From positions 1 through 39,985 of the forward strand of contig JAJEAY010000280.1 in NCBI GenBank assembly GCA_022824145.1: a DNA stretch of 39,985 nt. Direction: 5' to 3'. Source of the stretch: Rhodobacter sp. (lineage in GTDB: Bacteria > Pseudomonadota > Alphaproteobacteria > Rhodobacterales > Rhodobacteraceae). The position numbers and the translations under genes were made by a program. Below are positions 17,901 through 25,523 of the stretch, in pieces (position 1 is the stretch's first letter; each line of letters starts with the position of its first letter). Below the pieces are notes generated by a model. That model ran no database searches. It was not told the DNA's origin and worked only from the letters and a program-made list of their open reading frames with translations.

Positions 17901-19328
17901 TCAATCCTCCAATACCCATGTGTCCTTTGTCCCACCGCCCTGGCTGGAATTGACGACCAGCGAACTTTCCTCGAGCGCAACACGCGTGAGCCCGCCCGGC
18001 GAAATATGTATCCTTTCGGGTGACACCAAAACGAAAGGTCGAAGATCAACGTGCCTGGGCACAAGTCCGGTTCGGGAAAGGATTGGAACCGTCGAGAGGC
18101 ACATGGTTGGCTGTGCGATGTAGTTTTCCGGCCGGGAAGACAGGAGTTCCCTGAAATCCGCGAGTTCCTGCTTGGTGGCGGCAGGGCCGACGAGCATTCC
18201 GTAGCCGCCCGATCCGTGTATTTCCTTCACGACCAGTTCGGCGAGATTCTCGAGCGCGTAGGCCAGATGGTCCGGTTCCGCGCAGCGCCAGGTCGGCACG
18301 TTGCCCAGAAGTGGAGCTTCGCCGGTGTAGAACCGGATGATGTCCGGGATGTAGGAGTAAATCGCCTTGTCGTCGGCAATTCCGGTGCCTGGGGCATTCA
18401 CCAAGGTCACGCCTCCGGCACGGTAGACGTCCAGGATGCCCGCCACGCCAAGAAGGGAATCAGGGCGGAAGTTCAAGGGATCAAGAAAGTCGTCATCGAC
18501 GCGCCGGTACAGGACATCGACGGGAACATAGCCGCGGATCGTCCGCATGGCGATTCGCCCCTCGACAACCCGGAGATCCTGACCTTCGACGAGTTCGGCT
18601 CCCATCTGGTCAGCGAGAAATGCGTGTTCGAAATAAGCCGAATTGTGAATGCCAGGCGTCAGTACGCCGATGACCGGCCTGCCCTCGCACAGTGCGGGCG
18701 GGCAATCGGACAGGCACCTGCGAAGATATCTTGGGTAATCGCTGACCGGCCGCACGCTTACAGCAGAGAAGAGGTCGGGAAACATCTGCAGCATCGTTTC
18801 ACGGTTTTGCAGCATGTAGGAGACGCCGGAGGGCGTCCGGGTGTTGTCCTCGAGAACGAGGAATTCGTTTTCGTCAGTGCGGATGATGTCAGTCCCGACG
18901 ATGTGTGTGTAGACGTGCCCGGGCGGCGTGACTCCTATCATCTGCGGCAGAAAGGCTGAATTTTCCTTGACGAGCGCTGCGGGCAGCATGCCAGCCCGAA
19001 TGATTTCCTGCCGATGGTAGATGTCATGCAGGAATGAATTGATTGCCCTGATTCGCTGTTCAATTCCGCGAGTAAGCTTCGACCATTCGGCTGCTGAGAT
19101 TATCCGGGGAATGATGTCGAAGGGAATCAGCCGCTCGTCGGCGTCCTTGTTGCCGTAGACGTTGAATGTGACGCCAACGCTTCGGAACAGCGCATCGGCT
19201 TCCGAGGATTTCTGCTGAAGGCGCTGTGTATGCTGGTCCTGCAGCCAATGATGGTATCCGGAGTAGGGCCGGCGGATTTTTCCGCTGGCCATGAACATTT
19301 CGTCGAACGGGGTGAATTCCTTGTCCAT
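17901..19328 (-). CDS. Circularly permuted ATP-grasp protein (Anbu cluster)
   Basis: A 475-residue protein of the type 2 circularly permuted ATP-grasp family. Characteristic segments are FDEMFMASGKIRRPYSGYHH near the start, DIIPRIISAAEWSKLTRGIE (about 70-89), FLVLEDNTRTPSGVSYML, VNAPGTGIADDKAIYSYIPD, VVKEIHGSGGYGMLVGP and ALEESSLVVNSSQGGGTKDT at the end. The fold suggests ATP-dependent ligation of a carboxylate to an amine, probably peptide-bond formation, but no substrate is known. It heads the four-gene Anbu operon. Its promoter must lie above 19328, where no obvious box was found. Confidence 0.88.
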   Translation of the reverse strand: MDKEFTPFDEMFMASGKIRRPYSGYHHWLQDQHTQRLQQKSSEADALFRSVGVTFNVYGNKDADERLIPFDIIPRIISAAEWSKLTRGIEQRIRAINSFLHDIYHRQEIIRAGMLPAALVKENSAFLPQMIGVTPPGHVYTHIVGTDIIRTDENEFLVLEDNTRTPSGVSYMLQNRETMLQMFPDLFSAVSVRPVSDYPRYLRRCLSDCPPALCEGRPVIGVLTPGIHNSAYFEHAFLADQMGAELVEGQDLRVVEGRIAMRTIRGYVPVDVLYRRVDDDFLDPLNFRPDSLLGVAGILDVYRAGGVTLVNAPGTGIADDKAIYSYIPDIIRFYTGEAPLLGNVPTWRCAEPDHLAYALENLAELVVKEIHGSGGYGMLVGPAATKQELADFRELLSSRPENYIAQPTMCLSTVPILSRTGLVPRHVDLRPFVLVSPERIHISPGGLTRVALEESSLVVNSSQGGGTKDTWVLED

Positions 19329-19642
19329 GCTGTTGCCACTTTTGGCGATGCAGGCCGGGAATGCAATCCGTGCGAGTCGCAGGTCCGGCCTAACTCCAAG
19401 CGAGCAAGTGCGTGCAGGCGACCAAGTTCAGACTTTCGAAGGAACCGCCCGTCGGGAGAGTGATCCGGCACCACATCAGTGCAGATGGCACCGTCAAGTT
19501 CCAAAGCCGATTCCATGTCCGGACCGGTGCCGACGGCGCAGGAAGGCGGGGCCAATGGAGATGCCGGCTCTCACGAAAGGGAGTTCAGGCATCCTGTTGC
19601 CCGGTGCGCGGGCCTGTATCGGCTTCTGTCGTGCAATCCGGT
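19329..19642. other. Region upstream of the Anbu operon
   Basis: About 314 bases between the ATP-grasp start and the GntR remnant. Several short frames exist on both strands but none resembles a known family or has a good ribosome-binding site. It should contain the Anbu operon promoter. Confidence 0.35.
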
Positions 19643-19894
19643 ATGGTAGCGAGCCCACGACAGATAGGATCTTCACGGCGCAGTCAATTGGCAAGAGCTG
19701 ACCGCAGGACCAACGCAGACGATGTGTTCAACCACCTGTACGGCGAAATCGTGTCGTTGCGGCTCCTGCCCGCCATCGCGGGGCTGCTCGACGAGTTCGG
19801 CCGGACGCGCACGGTCTTCTCCGGAGCCTGCCTCCGAATGGTCTATGAACTGCCGGACAACGCACGGAACTTCGGTCCGGAGGCATCAGGCTGA
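19643..19894 (+). pseudogene. Truncated GntR-family regulator
   Basis: An 83-residue frame with SSRRSQLARADRRTNADDVF followed by NHLYGEIVSLRLLP, the usual opening of GntR/FadR-type regulators (basic tail, then first helix). The expected winged HTH is only faintly recognisable: DEFGRTRTVFSGACLRMV stands where DEFGVSRTPVREALLRLV would be expected. The frame stops before any effector domain. It therefore looks like the decayed 5' third of a GntR regulator. There is no strong ribosome-binding site. Confidence 0.45.
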
Positions 19895-20195
19895 TTGGAA
19901 GAAACCGAATTCGATGTCGGGACGTCTGAACTTGGTTGGGATGTCTTGATGACTGGCCATCCGTGTTATCAAAGTTCGCGGCGGTTCGGTTCAGCACACA
20001 AGATGCAATCCTGGGAGCACGTTTCTTTCAGACCGGATTCGCTGCGCTTTGCATCCGGGTCGTCGCGGGGCTGCTGTTGGATTTGTTCCTTGGGGTGTGG
20101 CAATTGCAGCACAAGCCACAGAGACAATCGTTGCTGGTCCGGGCGTACCAGTCCTCGGTCACCCGCACGAACCGGGTGCCGAAACACAACCCCCG

Positions 20196-20235
20196 TTCCG
20201 CTCCGTTATGCCGAATTCGGCATAACGGAGCGGAA
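20196..20235. repeat. Perfect 40-bp palindrome
   Basis: Bases 20196-20215 are the exact reverse complement of 20216-20235, with no spacer and an EcoRI-type centre (GAATTC). Each arm begins TTCCGCTCCG. The perfect, spacer-free symmetry suggests two mobile-element ends joined head to head, a recombinase target, or a protein-binding site, rather than a terminator. The origin is unknown. Confidence 0.8.
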
Positions 20236-20351
20236 GCCGGGTCCTCAATAATCGGTTCCTTCAATCGGGCAAATGCCTTTAGCTCCCTGAGATCCGCACT
20301 AGCGTCCGGAATTCTCGTCGATCCACGGTACAGCTTCGCCGAATTCTTCAC
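20236..20351 (-). other. Orphan N-terminal reading frame next to the palindrome
   Basis: From a GTG at 20351 (preceded by GAAGAAG) the minus strand encodes KNSAKLYRGSTRIPDASADL then RELKAFARLKEPIIEDPAS, which reads like genuine protein, and then runs into the 40-bp palindrome, after which it becomes Cys/Asn-rich and unlike a protein. It may be the start of a gene truncated at the palindrome. I do not recognise the family. Confidence 0.25.
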
Positions 20352-20388
20352 ACTTTCTTCTTCGGTCAGTGTTGCGCAGACAGGCAGG

Positions 20389-20409
20389 TTAGTTTAATGA
20401 GTGGACTAA
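20389..20409. promoter_or_regulatory. Short inverted repeat before the phd-type antitoxin
   Basis: TTAGT-N11-ACTAA lies 13 bases before the antitoxin ATG, beside an AAGGAGG ribosome-binding site (20408-20414). Phd-type antitoxins repress their own promoter through such repeats; here this is inferred from position alone. Confidence 0.25.
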
Positions 20410-20421
20410 GGAGGCTGGCTA

Positions 20422-20652
20422 ATGAAGACGGTGAACATGCATCAAGCGAAGACGAACCTTTCCAGGTTGGTAGCAGCTGCGGCGAACGGCGAAAGCTTCA
20501 TAATTGCGCGGGCGGGAAAGCCCCTTGTGAAGGTCGAGCCAATTGCGCCTGAGGGTTCTCGACGCCTTGGCTTTCTTGCGGGGCAGGGGGCTGTGCCAGA
20601 TGACTTTGACAGTATCGGAGCGGAGGCAATCAAGGAAGCCTTCAGCCAGTGA
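20422..20652 (+). CDS. Phd/YefM-family antitoxin
   Basis: A 76-residue protein beginning KTVNMHQAKTNLSRLVAAAA and continuing NGESFIIARAGKPLVKVEPI, the classic Phd/YefM fold in which the N-terminal half binds operator DNA and the C-terminal tail (about 55-76) wraps the toxin. It has an excellent AAGGAGG ribosome-binding site 7 bases upstream. Its stop overlaps the toxin start (GTGA), ensuring coupled synthesis. Both genes look intact. Confidence 0.9.
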   Translation: MKTVNMHQAKTNLSRLVAAAANGESFIIARAGKPLVKVEPIAPEGSRRLGFLAGQGAVPDDFDSIGAEAIKEAFSQ

Positions 20653-21035
20653 GTTTACTTGTAGACACGCATTTGGTTCTTTGGGCTGCCTACACGCCGG
20701 AGCGTCTGAATCCAGTTGCTCATGCGCGCCTCAGTGATGACGGGGAGTTACCTCATGTATCAGCGGCGAGCATATGGGAGGTCGTCATCAAGGCTGCGCT
20801 CGGAAGGGTGGACTTTCGTGTTGACCCTACAGCACTGCGTGCCGGGCTTGTTAAGAATGGCTGGGCGGAATTGCCGATCACGACAGGTCACGCACTGGAA
20901 GTTGCTAAACTTCCTTTGCATCATGCGGATACTTTCGACCGCATTCTGATTGCTCAGGCAAGGCGGGAGGGTTGGCCACTGCTGACGTCTGACCGGACGC
21001 TAGAACTATATGGCCCGCCGGTGGAATTGGCTTGA
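20649..21035 (+). CDS. PIN-domain toxin (VapC-like)
   Basis: A 128-residue PIN-domain ribonuclease, the expected toxin partner of the upstream Phd-type antitoxin. The acidic metal-binding residues are visible: D6 (LLVDTH), E44 (SIWEVVIK), D94/D97 (HHADTFDRIL) and D115 (LLTSDRTL). VapC-type toxins cleave tRNA or rRNA; the target here cannot be inferred. The start is GTG at 20649, inside the antitoxin's last codons (4-base overlap). Confidence 0.9.
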   Translation: MSLLVDTHLVLWAAYTPERLNPVAHARLSDDGELPHVSAASIWEVVIKAALGRVDFRVDPTALRAGLVKNGWAELPITTGHALEVAKLPLHHADTFDRILIAQARREGWPLLTSDRTLELYGPPVELA

Positions 21036-21387
21036 CGCCTGTCATGCCGCTTGTACTATCGACGCGCAAGCGTGCCGAGGTGTTGGCCCGTTCTCTAGAA
21101 TTGACAGCACTCATTGAGAGAAACTTATGAAACCGCAACACAACTGCAACTTCGCAAGGGAGGAGTTGTTGCCAAAACAATAGACGAGCTGGACATGCAG
21201 ATTTTTTTTGTGTCTGGCTACTAAGTCCGTTTCGAAGCACAGGGCCACTCCTGTCCGAAGGCTACGGAGCCTTATCCGAATGAATTCGGTCGGTAGAGCG
21301 CCGGTTGAGGCCCTGTATCATCGGCTCGGCGAAGCTCGGGTTGCGCAAAAAGATAGACGCCCGGAATTGGGACTGCGGCCTTATCAA
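21036..21387. other. Gap between the toxin gene and ilvB; ilvN absent
   Basis: About 352 bases downstream of both the PIN toxin and ilvB (convergent). I find no intact gene and no trace of the acetolactate synthase small subunit that usually follows ilvB. A short plus-strand frame ending at the TAA near 21223 reads KGGVVAKTIDELDMQIFFVS and may be a gene fragment, family unknown. Confidence 0.35.
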
Positions 21388-23148
21388 TCAGACCAATACC
21401 GCACCTGCTGATCCGATCGCGTCCTGTGTGGATGCGTTTTCGCCCAGAAGCATCTGATTGTGAGGCTCGCCGGATGGAATCATCGGGAAACAGTTCTCGT
21501 GCTTTTCGACAAGGCAGTCGAAAACCACCGGGCCATCATAATTCAGCATCTCCATAATCGCCTCATCCAGATCATCCGGGCTGTCGCAGTAAATTCCTTT
21601 GGCGCCAAACGCCTCAGCCAGTTTCACGAAGTCTGGAAGCGCTTCCGACCAGGAATGCGAATAGCGTTCACCATGCAGGAGTTCCTGCCACTGGCGGACC
21701 ATGCCAAGTCGGTTGTTGTTGAGGATGAACTGCTTCACGGGAAGGCGGTACTGCACCGCTGTTCCCAATTCCTGCATGTTCATCAGCCAGCTGGCCTCGC
21801 CGGAGACATTGACGACGAGTGCTTCCGGATGGGCGACCTGAACCCCGATCGACGCCGGAAAACCATATCCCATGGTGCCAAGGCCGCCAGACGTCATCCA
21901 ACGGTTGGGCTCATTGATGCCAATATACTGCGCCGCCCACATCTGGTGCTGTCCGACATCCGTGCAAATGTAGCGGTTCGGAGTGTCCTTGGTCAGGGCT
22001 TCAAGGCGGGCAACCGCGTGCTGCGGCTTGATTGAATCCTTGCTTGATTCGTAGGCCAGGCAGTTGACCGTCCGCCATTCCTTGATCTGATGCCACCAAT
22101 CCAGAACCTTCGCCGAAGCGGTCCTGGATCCTCGTTTCTTCCACAGTGCCAGAGTATCGGCCAGGACAACGCCTGCGTCGCCGATGATCGGTACGTCTAC
22201 ATGGATCACCTTGTTGATCGAACTGGGATCGATATCGATGTGAGCCTTGTGCGATCCCGGAGAGAAATCCTGGACCCGACCGGTGATCCGGTCGTCAAAC
22301 CTGGCTCCGACATTTATCATCAGGTCACAGCCATACATCGCGAGATTCGCTTCATAGAGCCCGTGCATCCCAAGCATGCCCAACCAGTTCTTCCCGTTCG
22401 CCGGATAGGAGCCAAGGCCCATCAATGTTGAGGTGATCGGAAATCCGGTGGCATCAACCAGTTCCCGAAGGCTGGCACAGGCAGCGGGGCCGGAATTGAT
22501 GACCCCGCCACCGGTATAGAAAATGGGGCGCTCGGCTTCTTCGATCAGTTCGACCAATCGTTCGATCTGCTGTGAATCACCTTTGACCACCGGTCTGTAA
22601 TGACTCGTACGGGCCTCGTCAGGTCCGGTATATTCCGAGGTGGCGAACTGCACGTCTTTTGGTATGTCGACAAGAACTGGACCGGGGCGGCCGGACGCTG
22701 CGACATGGAACGCCTCGTGGATCGCACCGCCTAGGTCGGCTGTATCCTTCACCAGCCAGTTGTGCTTGGTGCAGGGTCGCGTGATTCCTACGGTATCAGC
22801 TTCCTGAAACGCGTCGTTTCCAATCATGAACGTTGGAACCTGGCCAGTGAGCACGACGATTGGAACCGAATCCATCAATGCATCGGTCAGGCCGGTCACA
22901 GCGTTGGTGGCCCCAGGGCCGGACGTCACCAGTACGACGCCGGGTTTCCCGGTAGACCGTGCGTAGCCTTCAGCGGCATGCACAGCACCCTGTTCATGGC
23001 GCACCAGGTAGTGGCGAATGTCGTTCTGGAGGAAAATTTCATCGTAGATCGGGAGGACGGCACCTCCGGGATATCCGAACACGGTATCCACGCCCTGATC
23101 CTTGAGGGCTTGGACTACCATTCTAGCTCCGGTCATCTGAGGCGACAT
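21388..23148 (-). CDS. ilvB: Acetolactate synthase large (catalytic) subunit
   Basis: A 586-residue ThDP-dependent enzyme catalysing the first shared step of valine, leucine and isoleucine synthesis (2-acetolactate or 2-aceto-2-hydroxybutyrate). VFGYPGGAVLPIYD (23-36), the catalytic E52 in RHEQGAVHAAEGYAR, LVTSGPGATNAVTGL, and the cofactor region NVSGEASWLMNMQELGTA followed by LPVKQFILNNNRLGMV are diagnostic. Length is normal for the family. Expression is very probably attenuated by the Val-rich leader and terminator 32 bases upstream. No ilvN (regulatory subunit) follows, unlike the common ilvBN arrangement. Confidence 0.97.
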   Translation of the reverse strand: MSPQMTGARMVVQALKDQGVDTVFGYPGGAVLPIYDEIFLQNDIRHYLVRHEQGAVHAAEGYARSTGKPGVVLVTSGPGATNAVTGLTDALMDSVPIVVLTGQVPTFMIGNDAFQEADTVGITRPCTKHNWLVKDTADLGGAIHEAFHVAASGRPGPVLVDIPKDVQFATSEYTGPDEARTSHYRPVVKGDSQQIERLVELIEEAERPIFYTGGGVINSGPAACASLRELVDATGFPITSTLMGLGSYPANGKNWLGMLGMHGLYEANLAMYGCDLMINVGARFDDRITGRVQDFSPGSHKAHIDIDPSSINKVIHVDVPIIGDAGVVLADTLALWKKRGSRTASAKVLDWWHQIKEWRTVNCLAYESSKDSIKPQHAVARLEALTKDTPNRYICTDVGQHQMWAAQYIGINEPNRWMTSGGLGTMGYGFPASIGVQVAHPEALVVNVSGEASWLMNMQELGTAVQYRLPVKQFILNNNRLGMVRQWQELLHGERYSHSWSEALPDFVKLAEAFGAKGIYCDSPDDLDEAIMEMLNYDGPVVFDCLVEKHENCFPMIPSGEPHNQMLLGENASTQDAIGSAGAVLV

Positions 23149-23185
23149 TTCGCATCTCCGTCTGTGTCGTCGCTTCGCATAAAAA

Positions 23186-23210
23186 AGCCCCCGTTACGTA
23201 TCCGGGGGCT
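23186..23210 (-). terminator. Rho-independent attenuator before ilvB
   Basis: On the minus strand AGCCCCCG, a 9-base loop and CGGGGGCT form a perfect 8-bp GC-rich stem directly followed by six T. It lies between the leader peptide stop and the ilvB start, in the position of a transcription attenuator. Confidence 0.88.
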
Positions 23211-23232
23211 CATGGGGCGGTAAAGCTTCAGT

Positions 23233-23280
23233 TCACCGATCCATTCGCCCGTTTCCCACCACTACAGATACAGGAATCAT
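23233..23280 (-). CDS. ilvB leader peptide
   Basis: A 15-codon frame, MIPVSVVVGNGRMDR, preceded by a GGAGG ribosome-binding site with good spacing. Four of the first eight residues are valine and one is isoleucine, the hallmark of branched-chain amino-acid attenuation leaders: ribosome stalling at the Val codons when charged tRNA-Val is scarce would favour an antiterminator over the downstream hairpin (23186-23210). It is too short for ordinary gene finders. The mechanism is inferred from established ilv attenuation. Confidence 0.82.
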   Translation of the reverse strand: MIPVSVVVGNGRMDR

Positions 23281-23402
23281 TTTTTCGTTCCTCCACATCT
23301 GCGGGGAATCTTAGGCAAGCCGGCAGAAGCCGTCAAGCATTGACTCCTGTGAACGAACTGACGGGTTCGGATGCCCTTTGATTTGGGAATATATACGAAA
23401 GT

Positions 23403-23444
23403 GCCATCAGGCCGCCTCGGTACTGATTTCACGGGTCGCAGGGG
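23403..23444 (-). repeat. Inverted repeat, left copy (tnpB 3' end)
   Basis: This 42-base segment is repeated in inverted orientation at 24361-24402 with only 3 mismatches, so the pair bounds exactly 1000 bases. It contains the last codons of the minus-strand tnpB remnant (ATREISTEAA, stop at 23407). Weaker resemblance (GGGAA, TATATAC) continues outward beyond both copies. Confidence 0.85.
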
Positions 23445-24128
23445 TTGCCGACGCAAACGCCCCTCTCCGTGCAGAGGCGCCAATCCCGGACGCCGGAATG
23501 TTCCTCCCCGCGCTGACGTCGGCGCTGGCCGCATGGCCGCAGGCCACGCAGATGGACTCCGCCTGAGATCCGCGGCTGGCGGCGTCCGCCGTCCCGCACT
23601 CATGGCATGTGTCCGCGATGTGTAAGCAGCCGAAAGGTTGATGACATTTGCGGCCCAGTATTCGAGCATCGCGGCGAAGGCCGTCCAGCCCGTCCCGGCG
23701 ACCGCACGGTTCAGGTCGGCTTTCTGCGCAACGTTCCTTTCCGGTTCCTCAGCCATTCCCTTGGCCGAACGGGTCATGTCCCTGACATTGAGGCACCCCA
23801 GAACGACCGTTCCGGCCCTGCCCGCTATCCTTCGGCTGACATCCTGCTGCCGGTCGCGCCGCCGGTTCGCGGCCTTCCGCCGCGCCTTCGCCCGCCGGAA
23901 TAAGTGCCTGAACGCTTCGTCAAGCCGTTTCAGCGTTCCGCGCTGCACGGCCACGGGGCACGCCGCCATTCCGGGAACGTCGCGGCGGCGTTCCGTCAGC
24001 GCACTGCACCGGTCGAAATTCGACAGCCTCTTTCCGGTCCTGCGACGGCAGCCGATGCGCTCCTCCAGGGATCTTATGAGCCCCTCTCCTGTCAAGCGTT
24101 TTCTGAATCCGTCGCCGCTTCCCTCCAT
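23407..24128 (-). pseudogene. TnpB (IS200/IS605-type RNA-guided nuclease) remnant
   Basis: Minus-strand frame with TnpB segments: DVPGMAACPVAVQRGTLKRL, DEAFRHLFRRAKA, GRAGTVVLGCLNVRDMTRSA, then NVAQKADLNRAVAGTGW and AAMLEYWAANVINLSAAYTS. About 120 residues with the first RuvC motif are deleted between RRAKARRKA and NRRRDRQ, and the RuvC-II glutamate (usually in VIEDLNV) is replaced (VLGCLNV). A 2-base slip in an ACACA run near 23608-23612 shifts the frame; the zinc finger (TCHECGT...CVACGHAASADVSA) continues in the new frame to the stop at 23407. The nuclease must be inactive. Bases above 24128 on this strand show no clear TnpB N-terminus. Confidence 0.75.
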
Positions 24129-24360
24129 TTCCGGTATCGGAACGGTTCCGGCAGGCGGTCTGCCTGCGGGCGGGAGCAGGAGCCGTTCCGCCGCCTTCCC
24201 CGCCTCGGACGGTCTTCTTGGCCGTCTCCCTCACGGCTGCGCAGGATGCGCCCGGGGAGCCGCCAGGCTTCCTGCCGCGAATCAGTCTGACAGCCATAGG
24301 ACGGCATGTGCTGGAAGCGGACGCGGACTTTCCCGCCGCGGCCCGCGGTCTCGGCGGCGG

Positions 24361-24402
24361 CCCCTGTGACCCGTGAAATCAGTACCGAGCCGGCATGATG
24401 GC
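24361..24402 (+). repeat. Inverted repeat, right copy (second tnpB 3' end)
   Basis: Inverted counterpart of 23403-23444 (39 of 42 bases match). Read on the plus strand it encodes PVTREISTEPA and a stop at 24396-24398, homologous to the last codons of the minus-strand tnpB (PATREISTEAA). So a second tnpB-type element of opposite orientation left only its 3' end here. Confidence 0.8.
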
Positions 24403-24483
24403 TAGCCAGGTATATAATTCCCTAAGTTTACCGATTGAGCCGGCAACCCGGATTCGTCAGGCTCAGCCCCGCTTCAGTGCCGT

Positions 24484-25452
24484 CTATTCCAGCACCTTCA
24501 GCTTGTCTGAAAGCCAAGGCATGCGCTCTACGCAAGGACCGACAACAAGTTCGCTGACCAATGACCGGAGCCTCACGGCCATGTCTGCGGGTATGCGCTG
24601 AAGAACACCGCTGCGGGCGGTCAGCGACACCGTGCGCTTCAAGGGCGCAATCGGAAGCGGAAGCGTACAGGCATCGTCTCGGAACTGATGCGCGTGCATG
24701 AATCCCATAGGTGTAAGAATTGTCCATCCAGCGCCAGCGGCAACCAAGGCCATGATTGCATGATAGCTGTCAAGTTCGAACCGGTGGCCCAATTCAAGAT
24801 TCTGCCGGGCCAGATGCGCTGCTATGAGGCGCCCCATATGATGACGTTCCGTGTAGAGGATCAGAGGCATCTTCCGCAGCGCTTCAAGGGTGTCTGTACC
24901 ATCCGGAATCACGCCGTTGGGCACGGCCGCCAGAAACGGTTCTTCCAGGATCGGATGAACTTCCATCCAGTCAGCTTCGGCCCCAACATCCGCCGCGACG
25001 ATCACATCAAGCGCACGGGAATCAAGCTTGTCGACCAGCCTGTGGCTGGGACCGGTTTCCAGCAGGAACTGGCAGTTCACAAGCTCTTCCGCCATGTCAC
25101 GCAGAAGCTGCGGTGTGACGCCCCCGTCAAAGTCCTCGATCATGCCAAGCCGAAGCCGCATCAGCACCGACGGATCCAACCGGGCAAGTTCCGCGCGTGC
25201 ACGGGCCGCTTCGTTGAGAACTGTCTGAGCCCGGCGCTGAAACAGAACCCCTGAAGGAGTCAGGCTCATCGGCCGCTCGTTTCTGTTAAGCAGCGCGGTG
25301 CCGAGCGCCTGCTCCAGATTGGTTAGCTGCTGGCTGACTGCCGACGGGCTTGCACCAAGCCGCCGTGCGGCAGCGCTGATGGAGGCTTCCTCGGCAATGG
25401 CCACGAAAACCTCGATTCCCCATAACGTAATGCGTCCAGAGTGTCCCGCCAT
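24484..25452 (-). CDS. LysR-family transcriptional regulator
   Basis: A 322-residue regulator with an N-terminal winged HTH (about residues 8-68: WGIEVFVAIAEEASISAAAR, GASPSAVSQQLTNLEQALG, LLNRNERPMSLTPSG) and an effector-binding domain (about 93-300). The ATG at 25452 places the HTH at the usual position; an in-frame ATG at 25671 would add 73 residues unlike the family and overlap the divergent gene. It is transcribed away from the GFA-family gene 71 bases away, a possible target. The effector is unknown. Unlike the regulator at 8567-9799 it has a single HTH. Confidence 0.9.
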   Translation of the reverse strand: MAGHSGRITLWGIEVFVAIAEEASISAAARRLGASPSAVSQQLTNLEQALGTALLNRNERPMSLTPSGVLFQRRAQTVLNEAARARAELARLDPSVLMRLRLGMIEDFDGGVTPQLLRDMAEELVNCQFLLETGPSHRLVDKLDSRALDVIVAADVGAEADWMEVHPILEEPFLAAVPNGVIPDGTDTLEALRKMPLILYTERHHMGRLIAAHLARQNLELGHRFELDSYHAIMALVAAGAGWTILTPMGFMHAHQFRDDACTLPLPIAPLKRTVSLTARSGVLQRIPADMAVRLRSLVSELVVGPCVERMPWLSDKLKVLE

Positions 25453-25523
25453 GATCCTGTTTAACACAAATCGGATGTTTGTTATGGCTATAGCACAGCG
25501 CAAATGGCGTCTGCGAGGGGCAC

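Noticed and set aside
23277-24128. A single intact 283-codon minus-strand gene across the TnpB region.
   Set aside because: The frame is open but passes the frameshift before the zinc finger and lacks the first RuvC motif; it also runs through the ilvB leader. It is a fused pseudogene frame.
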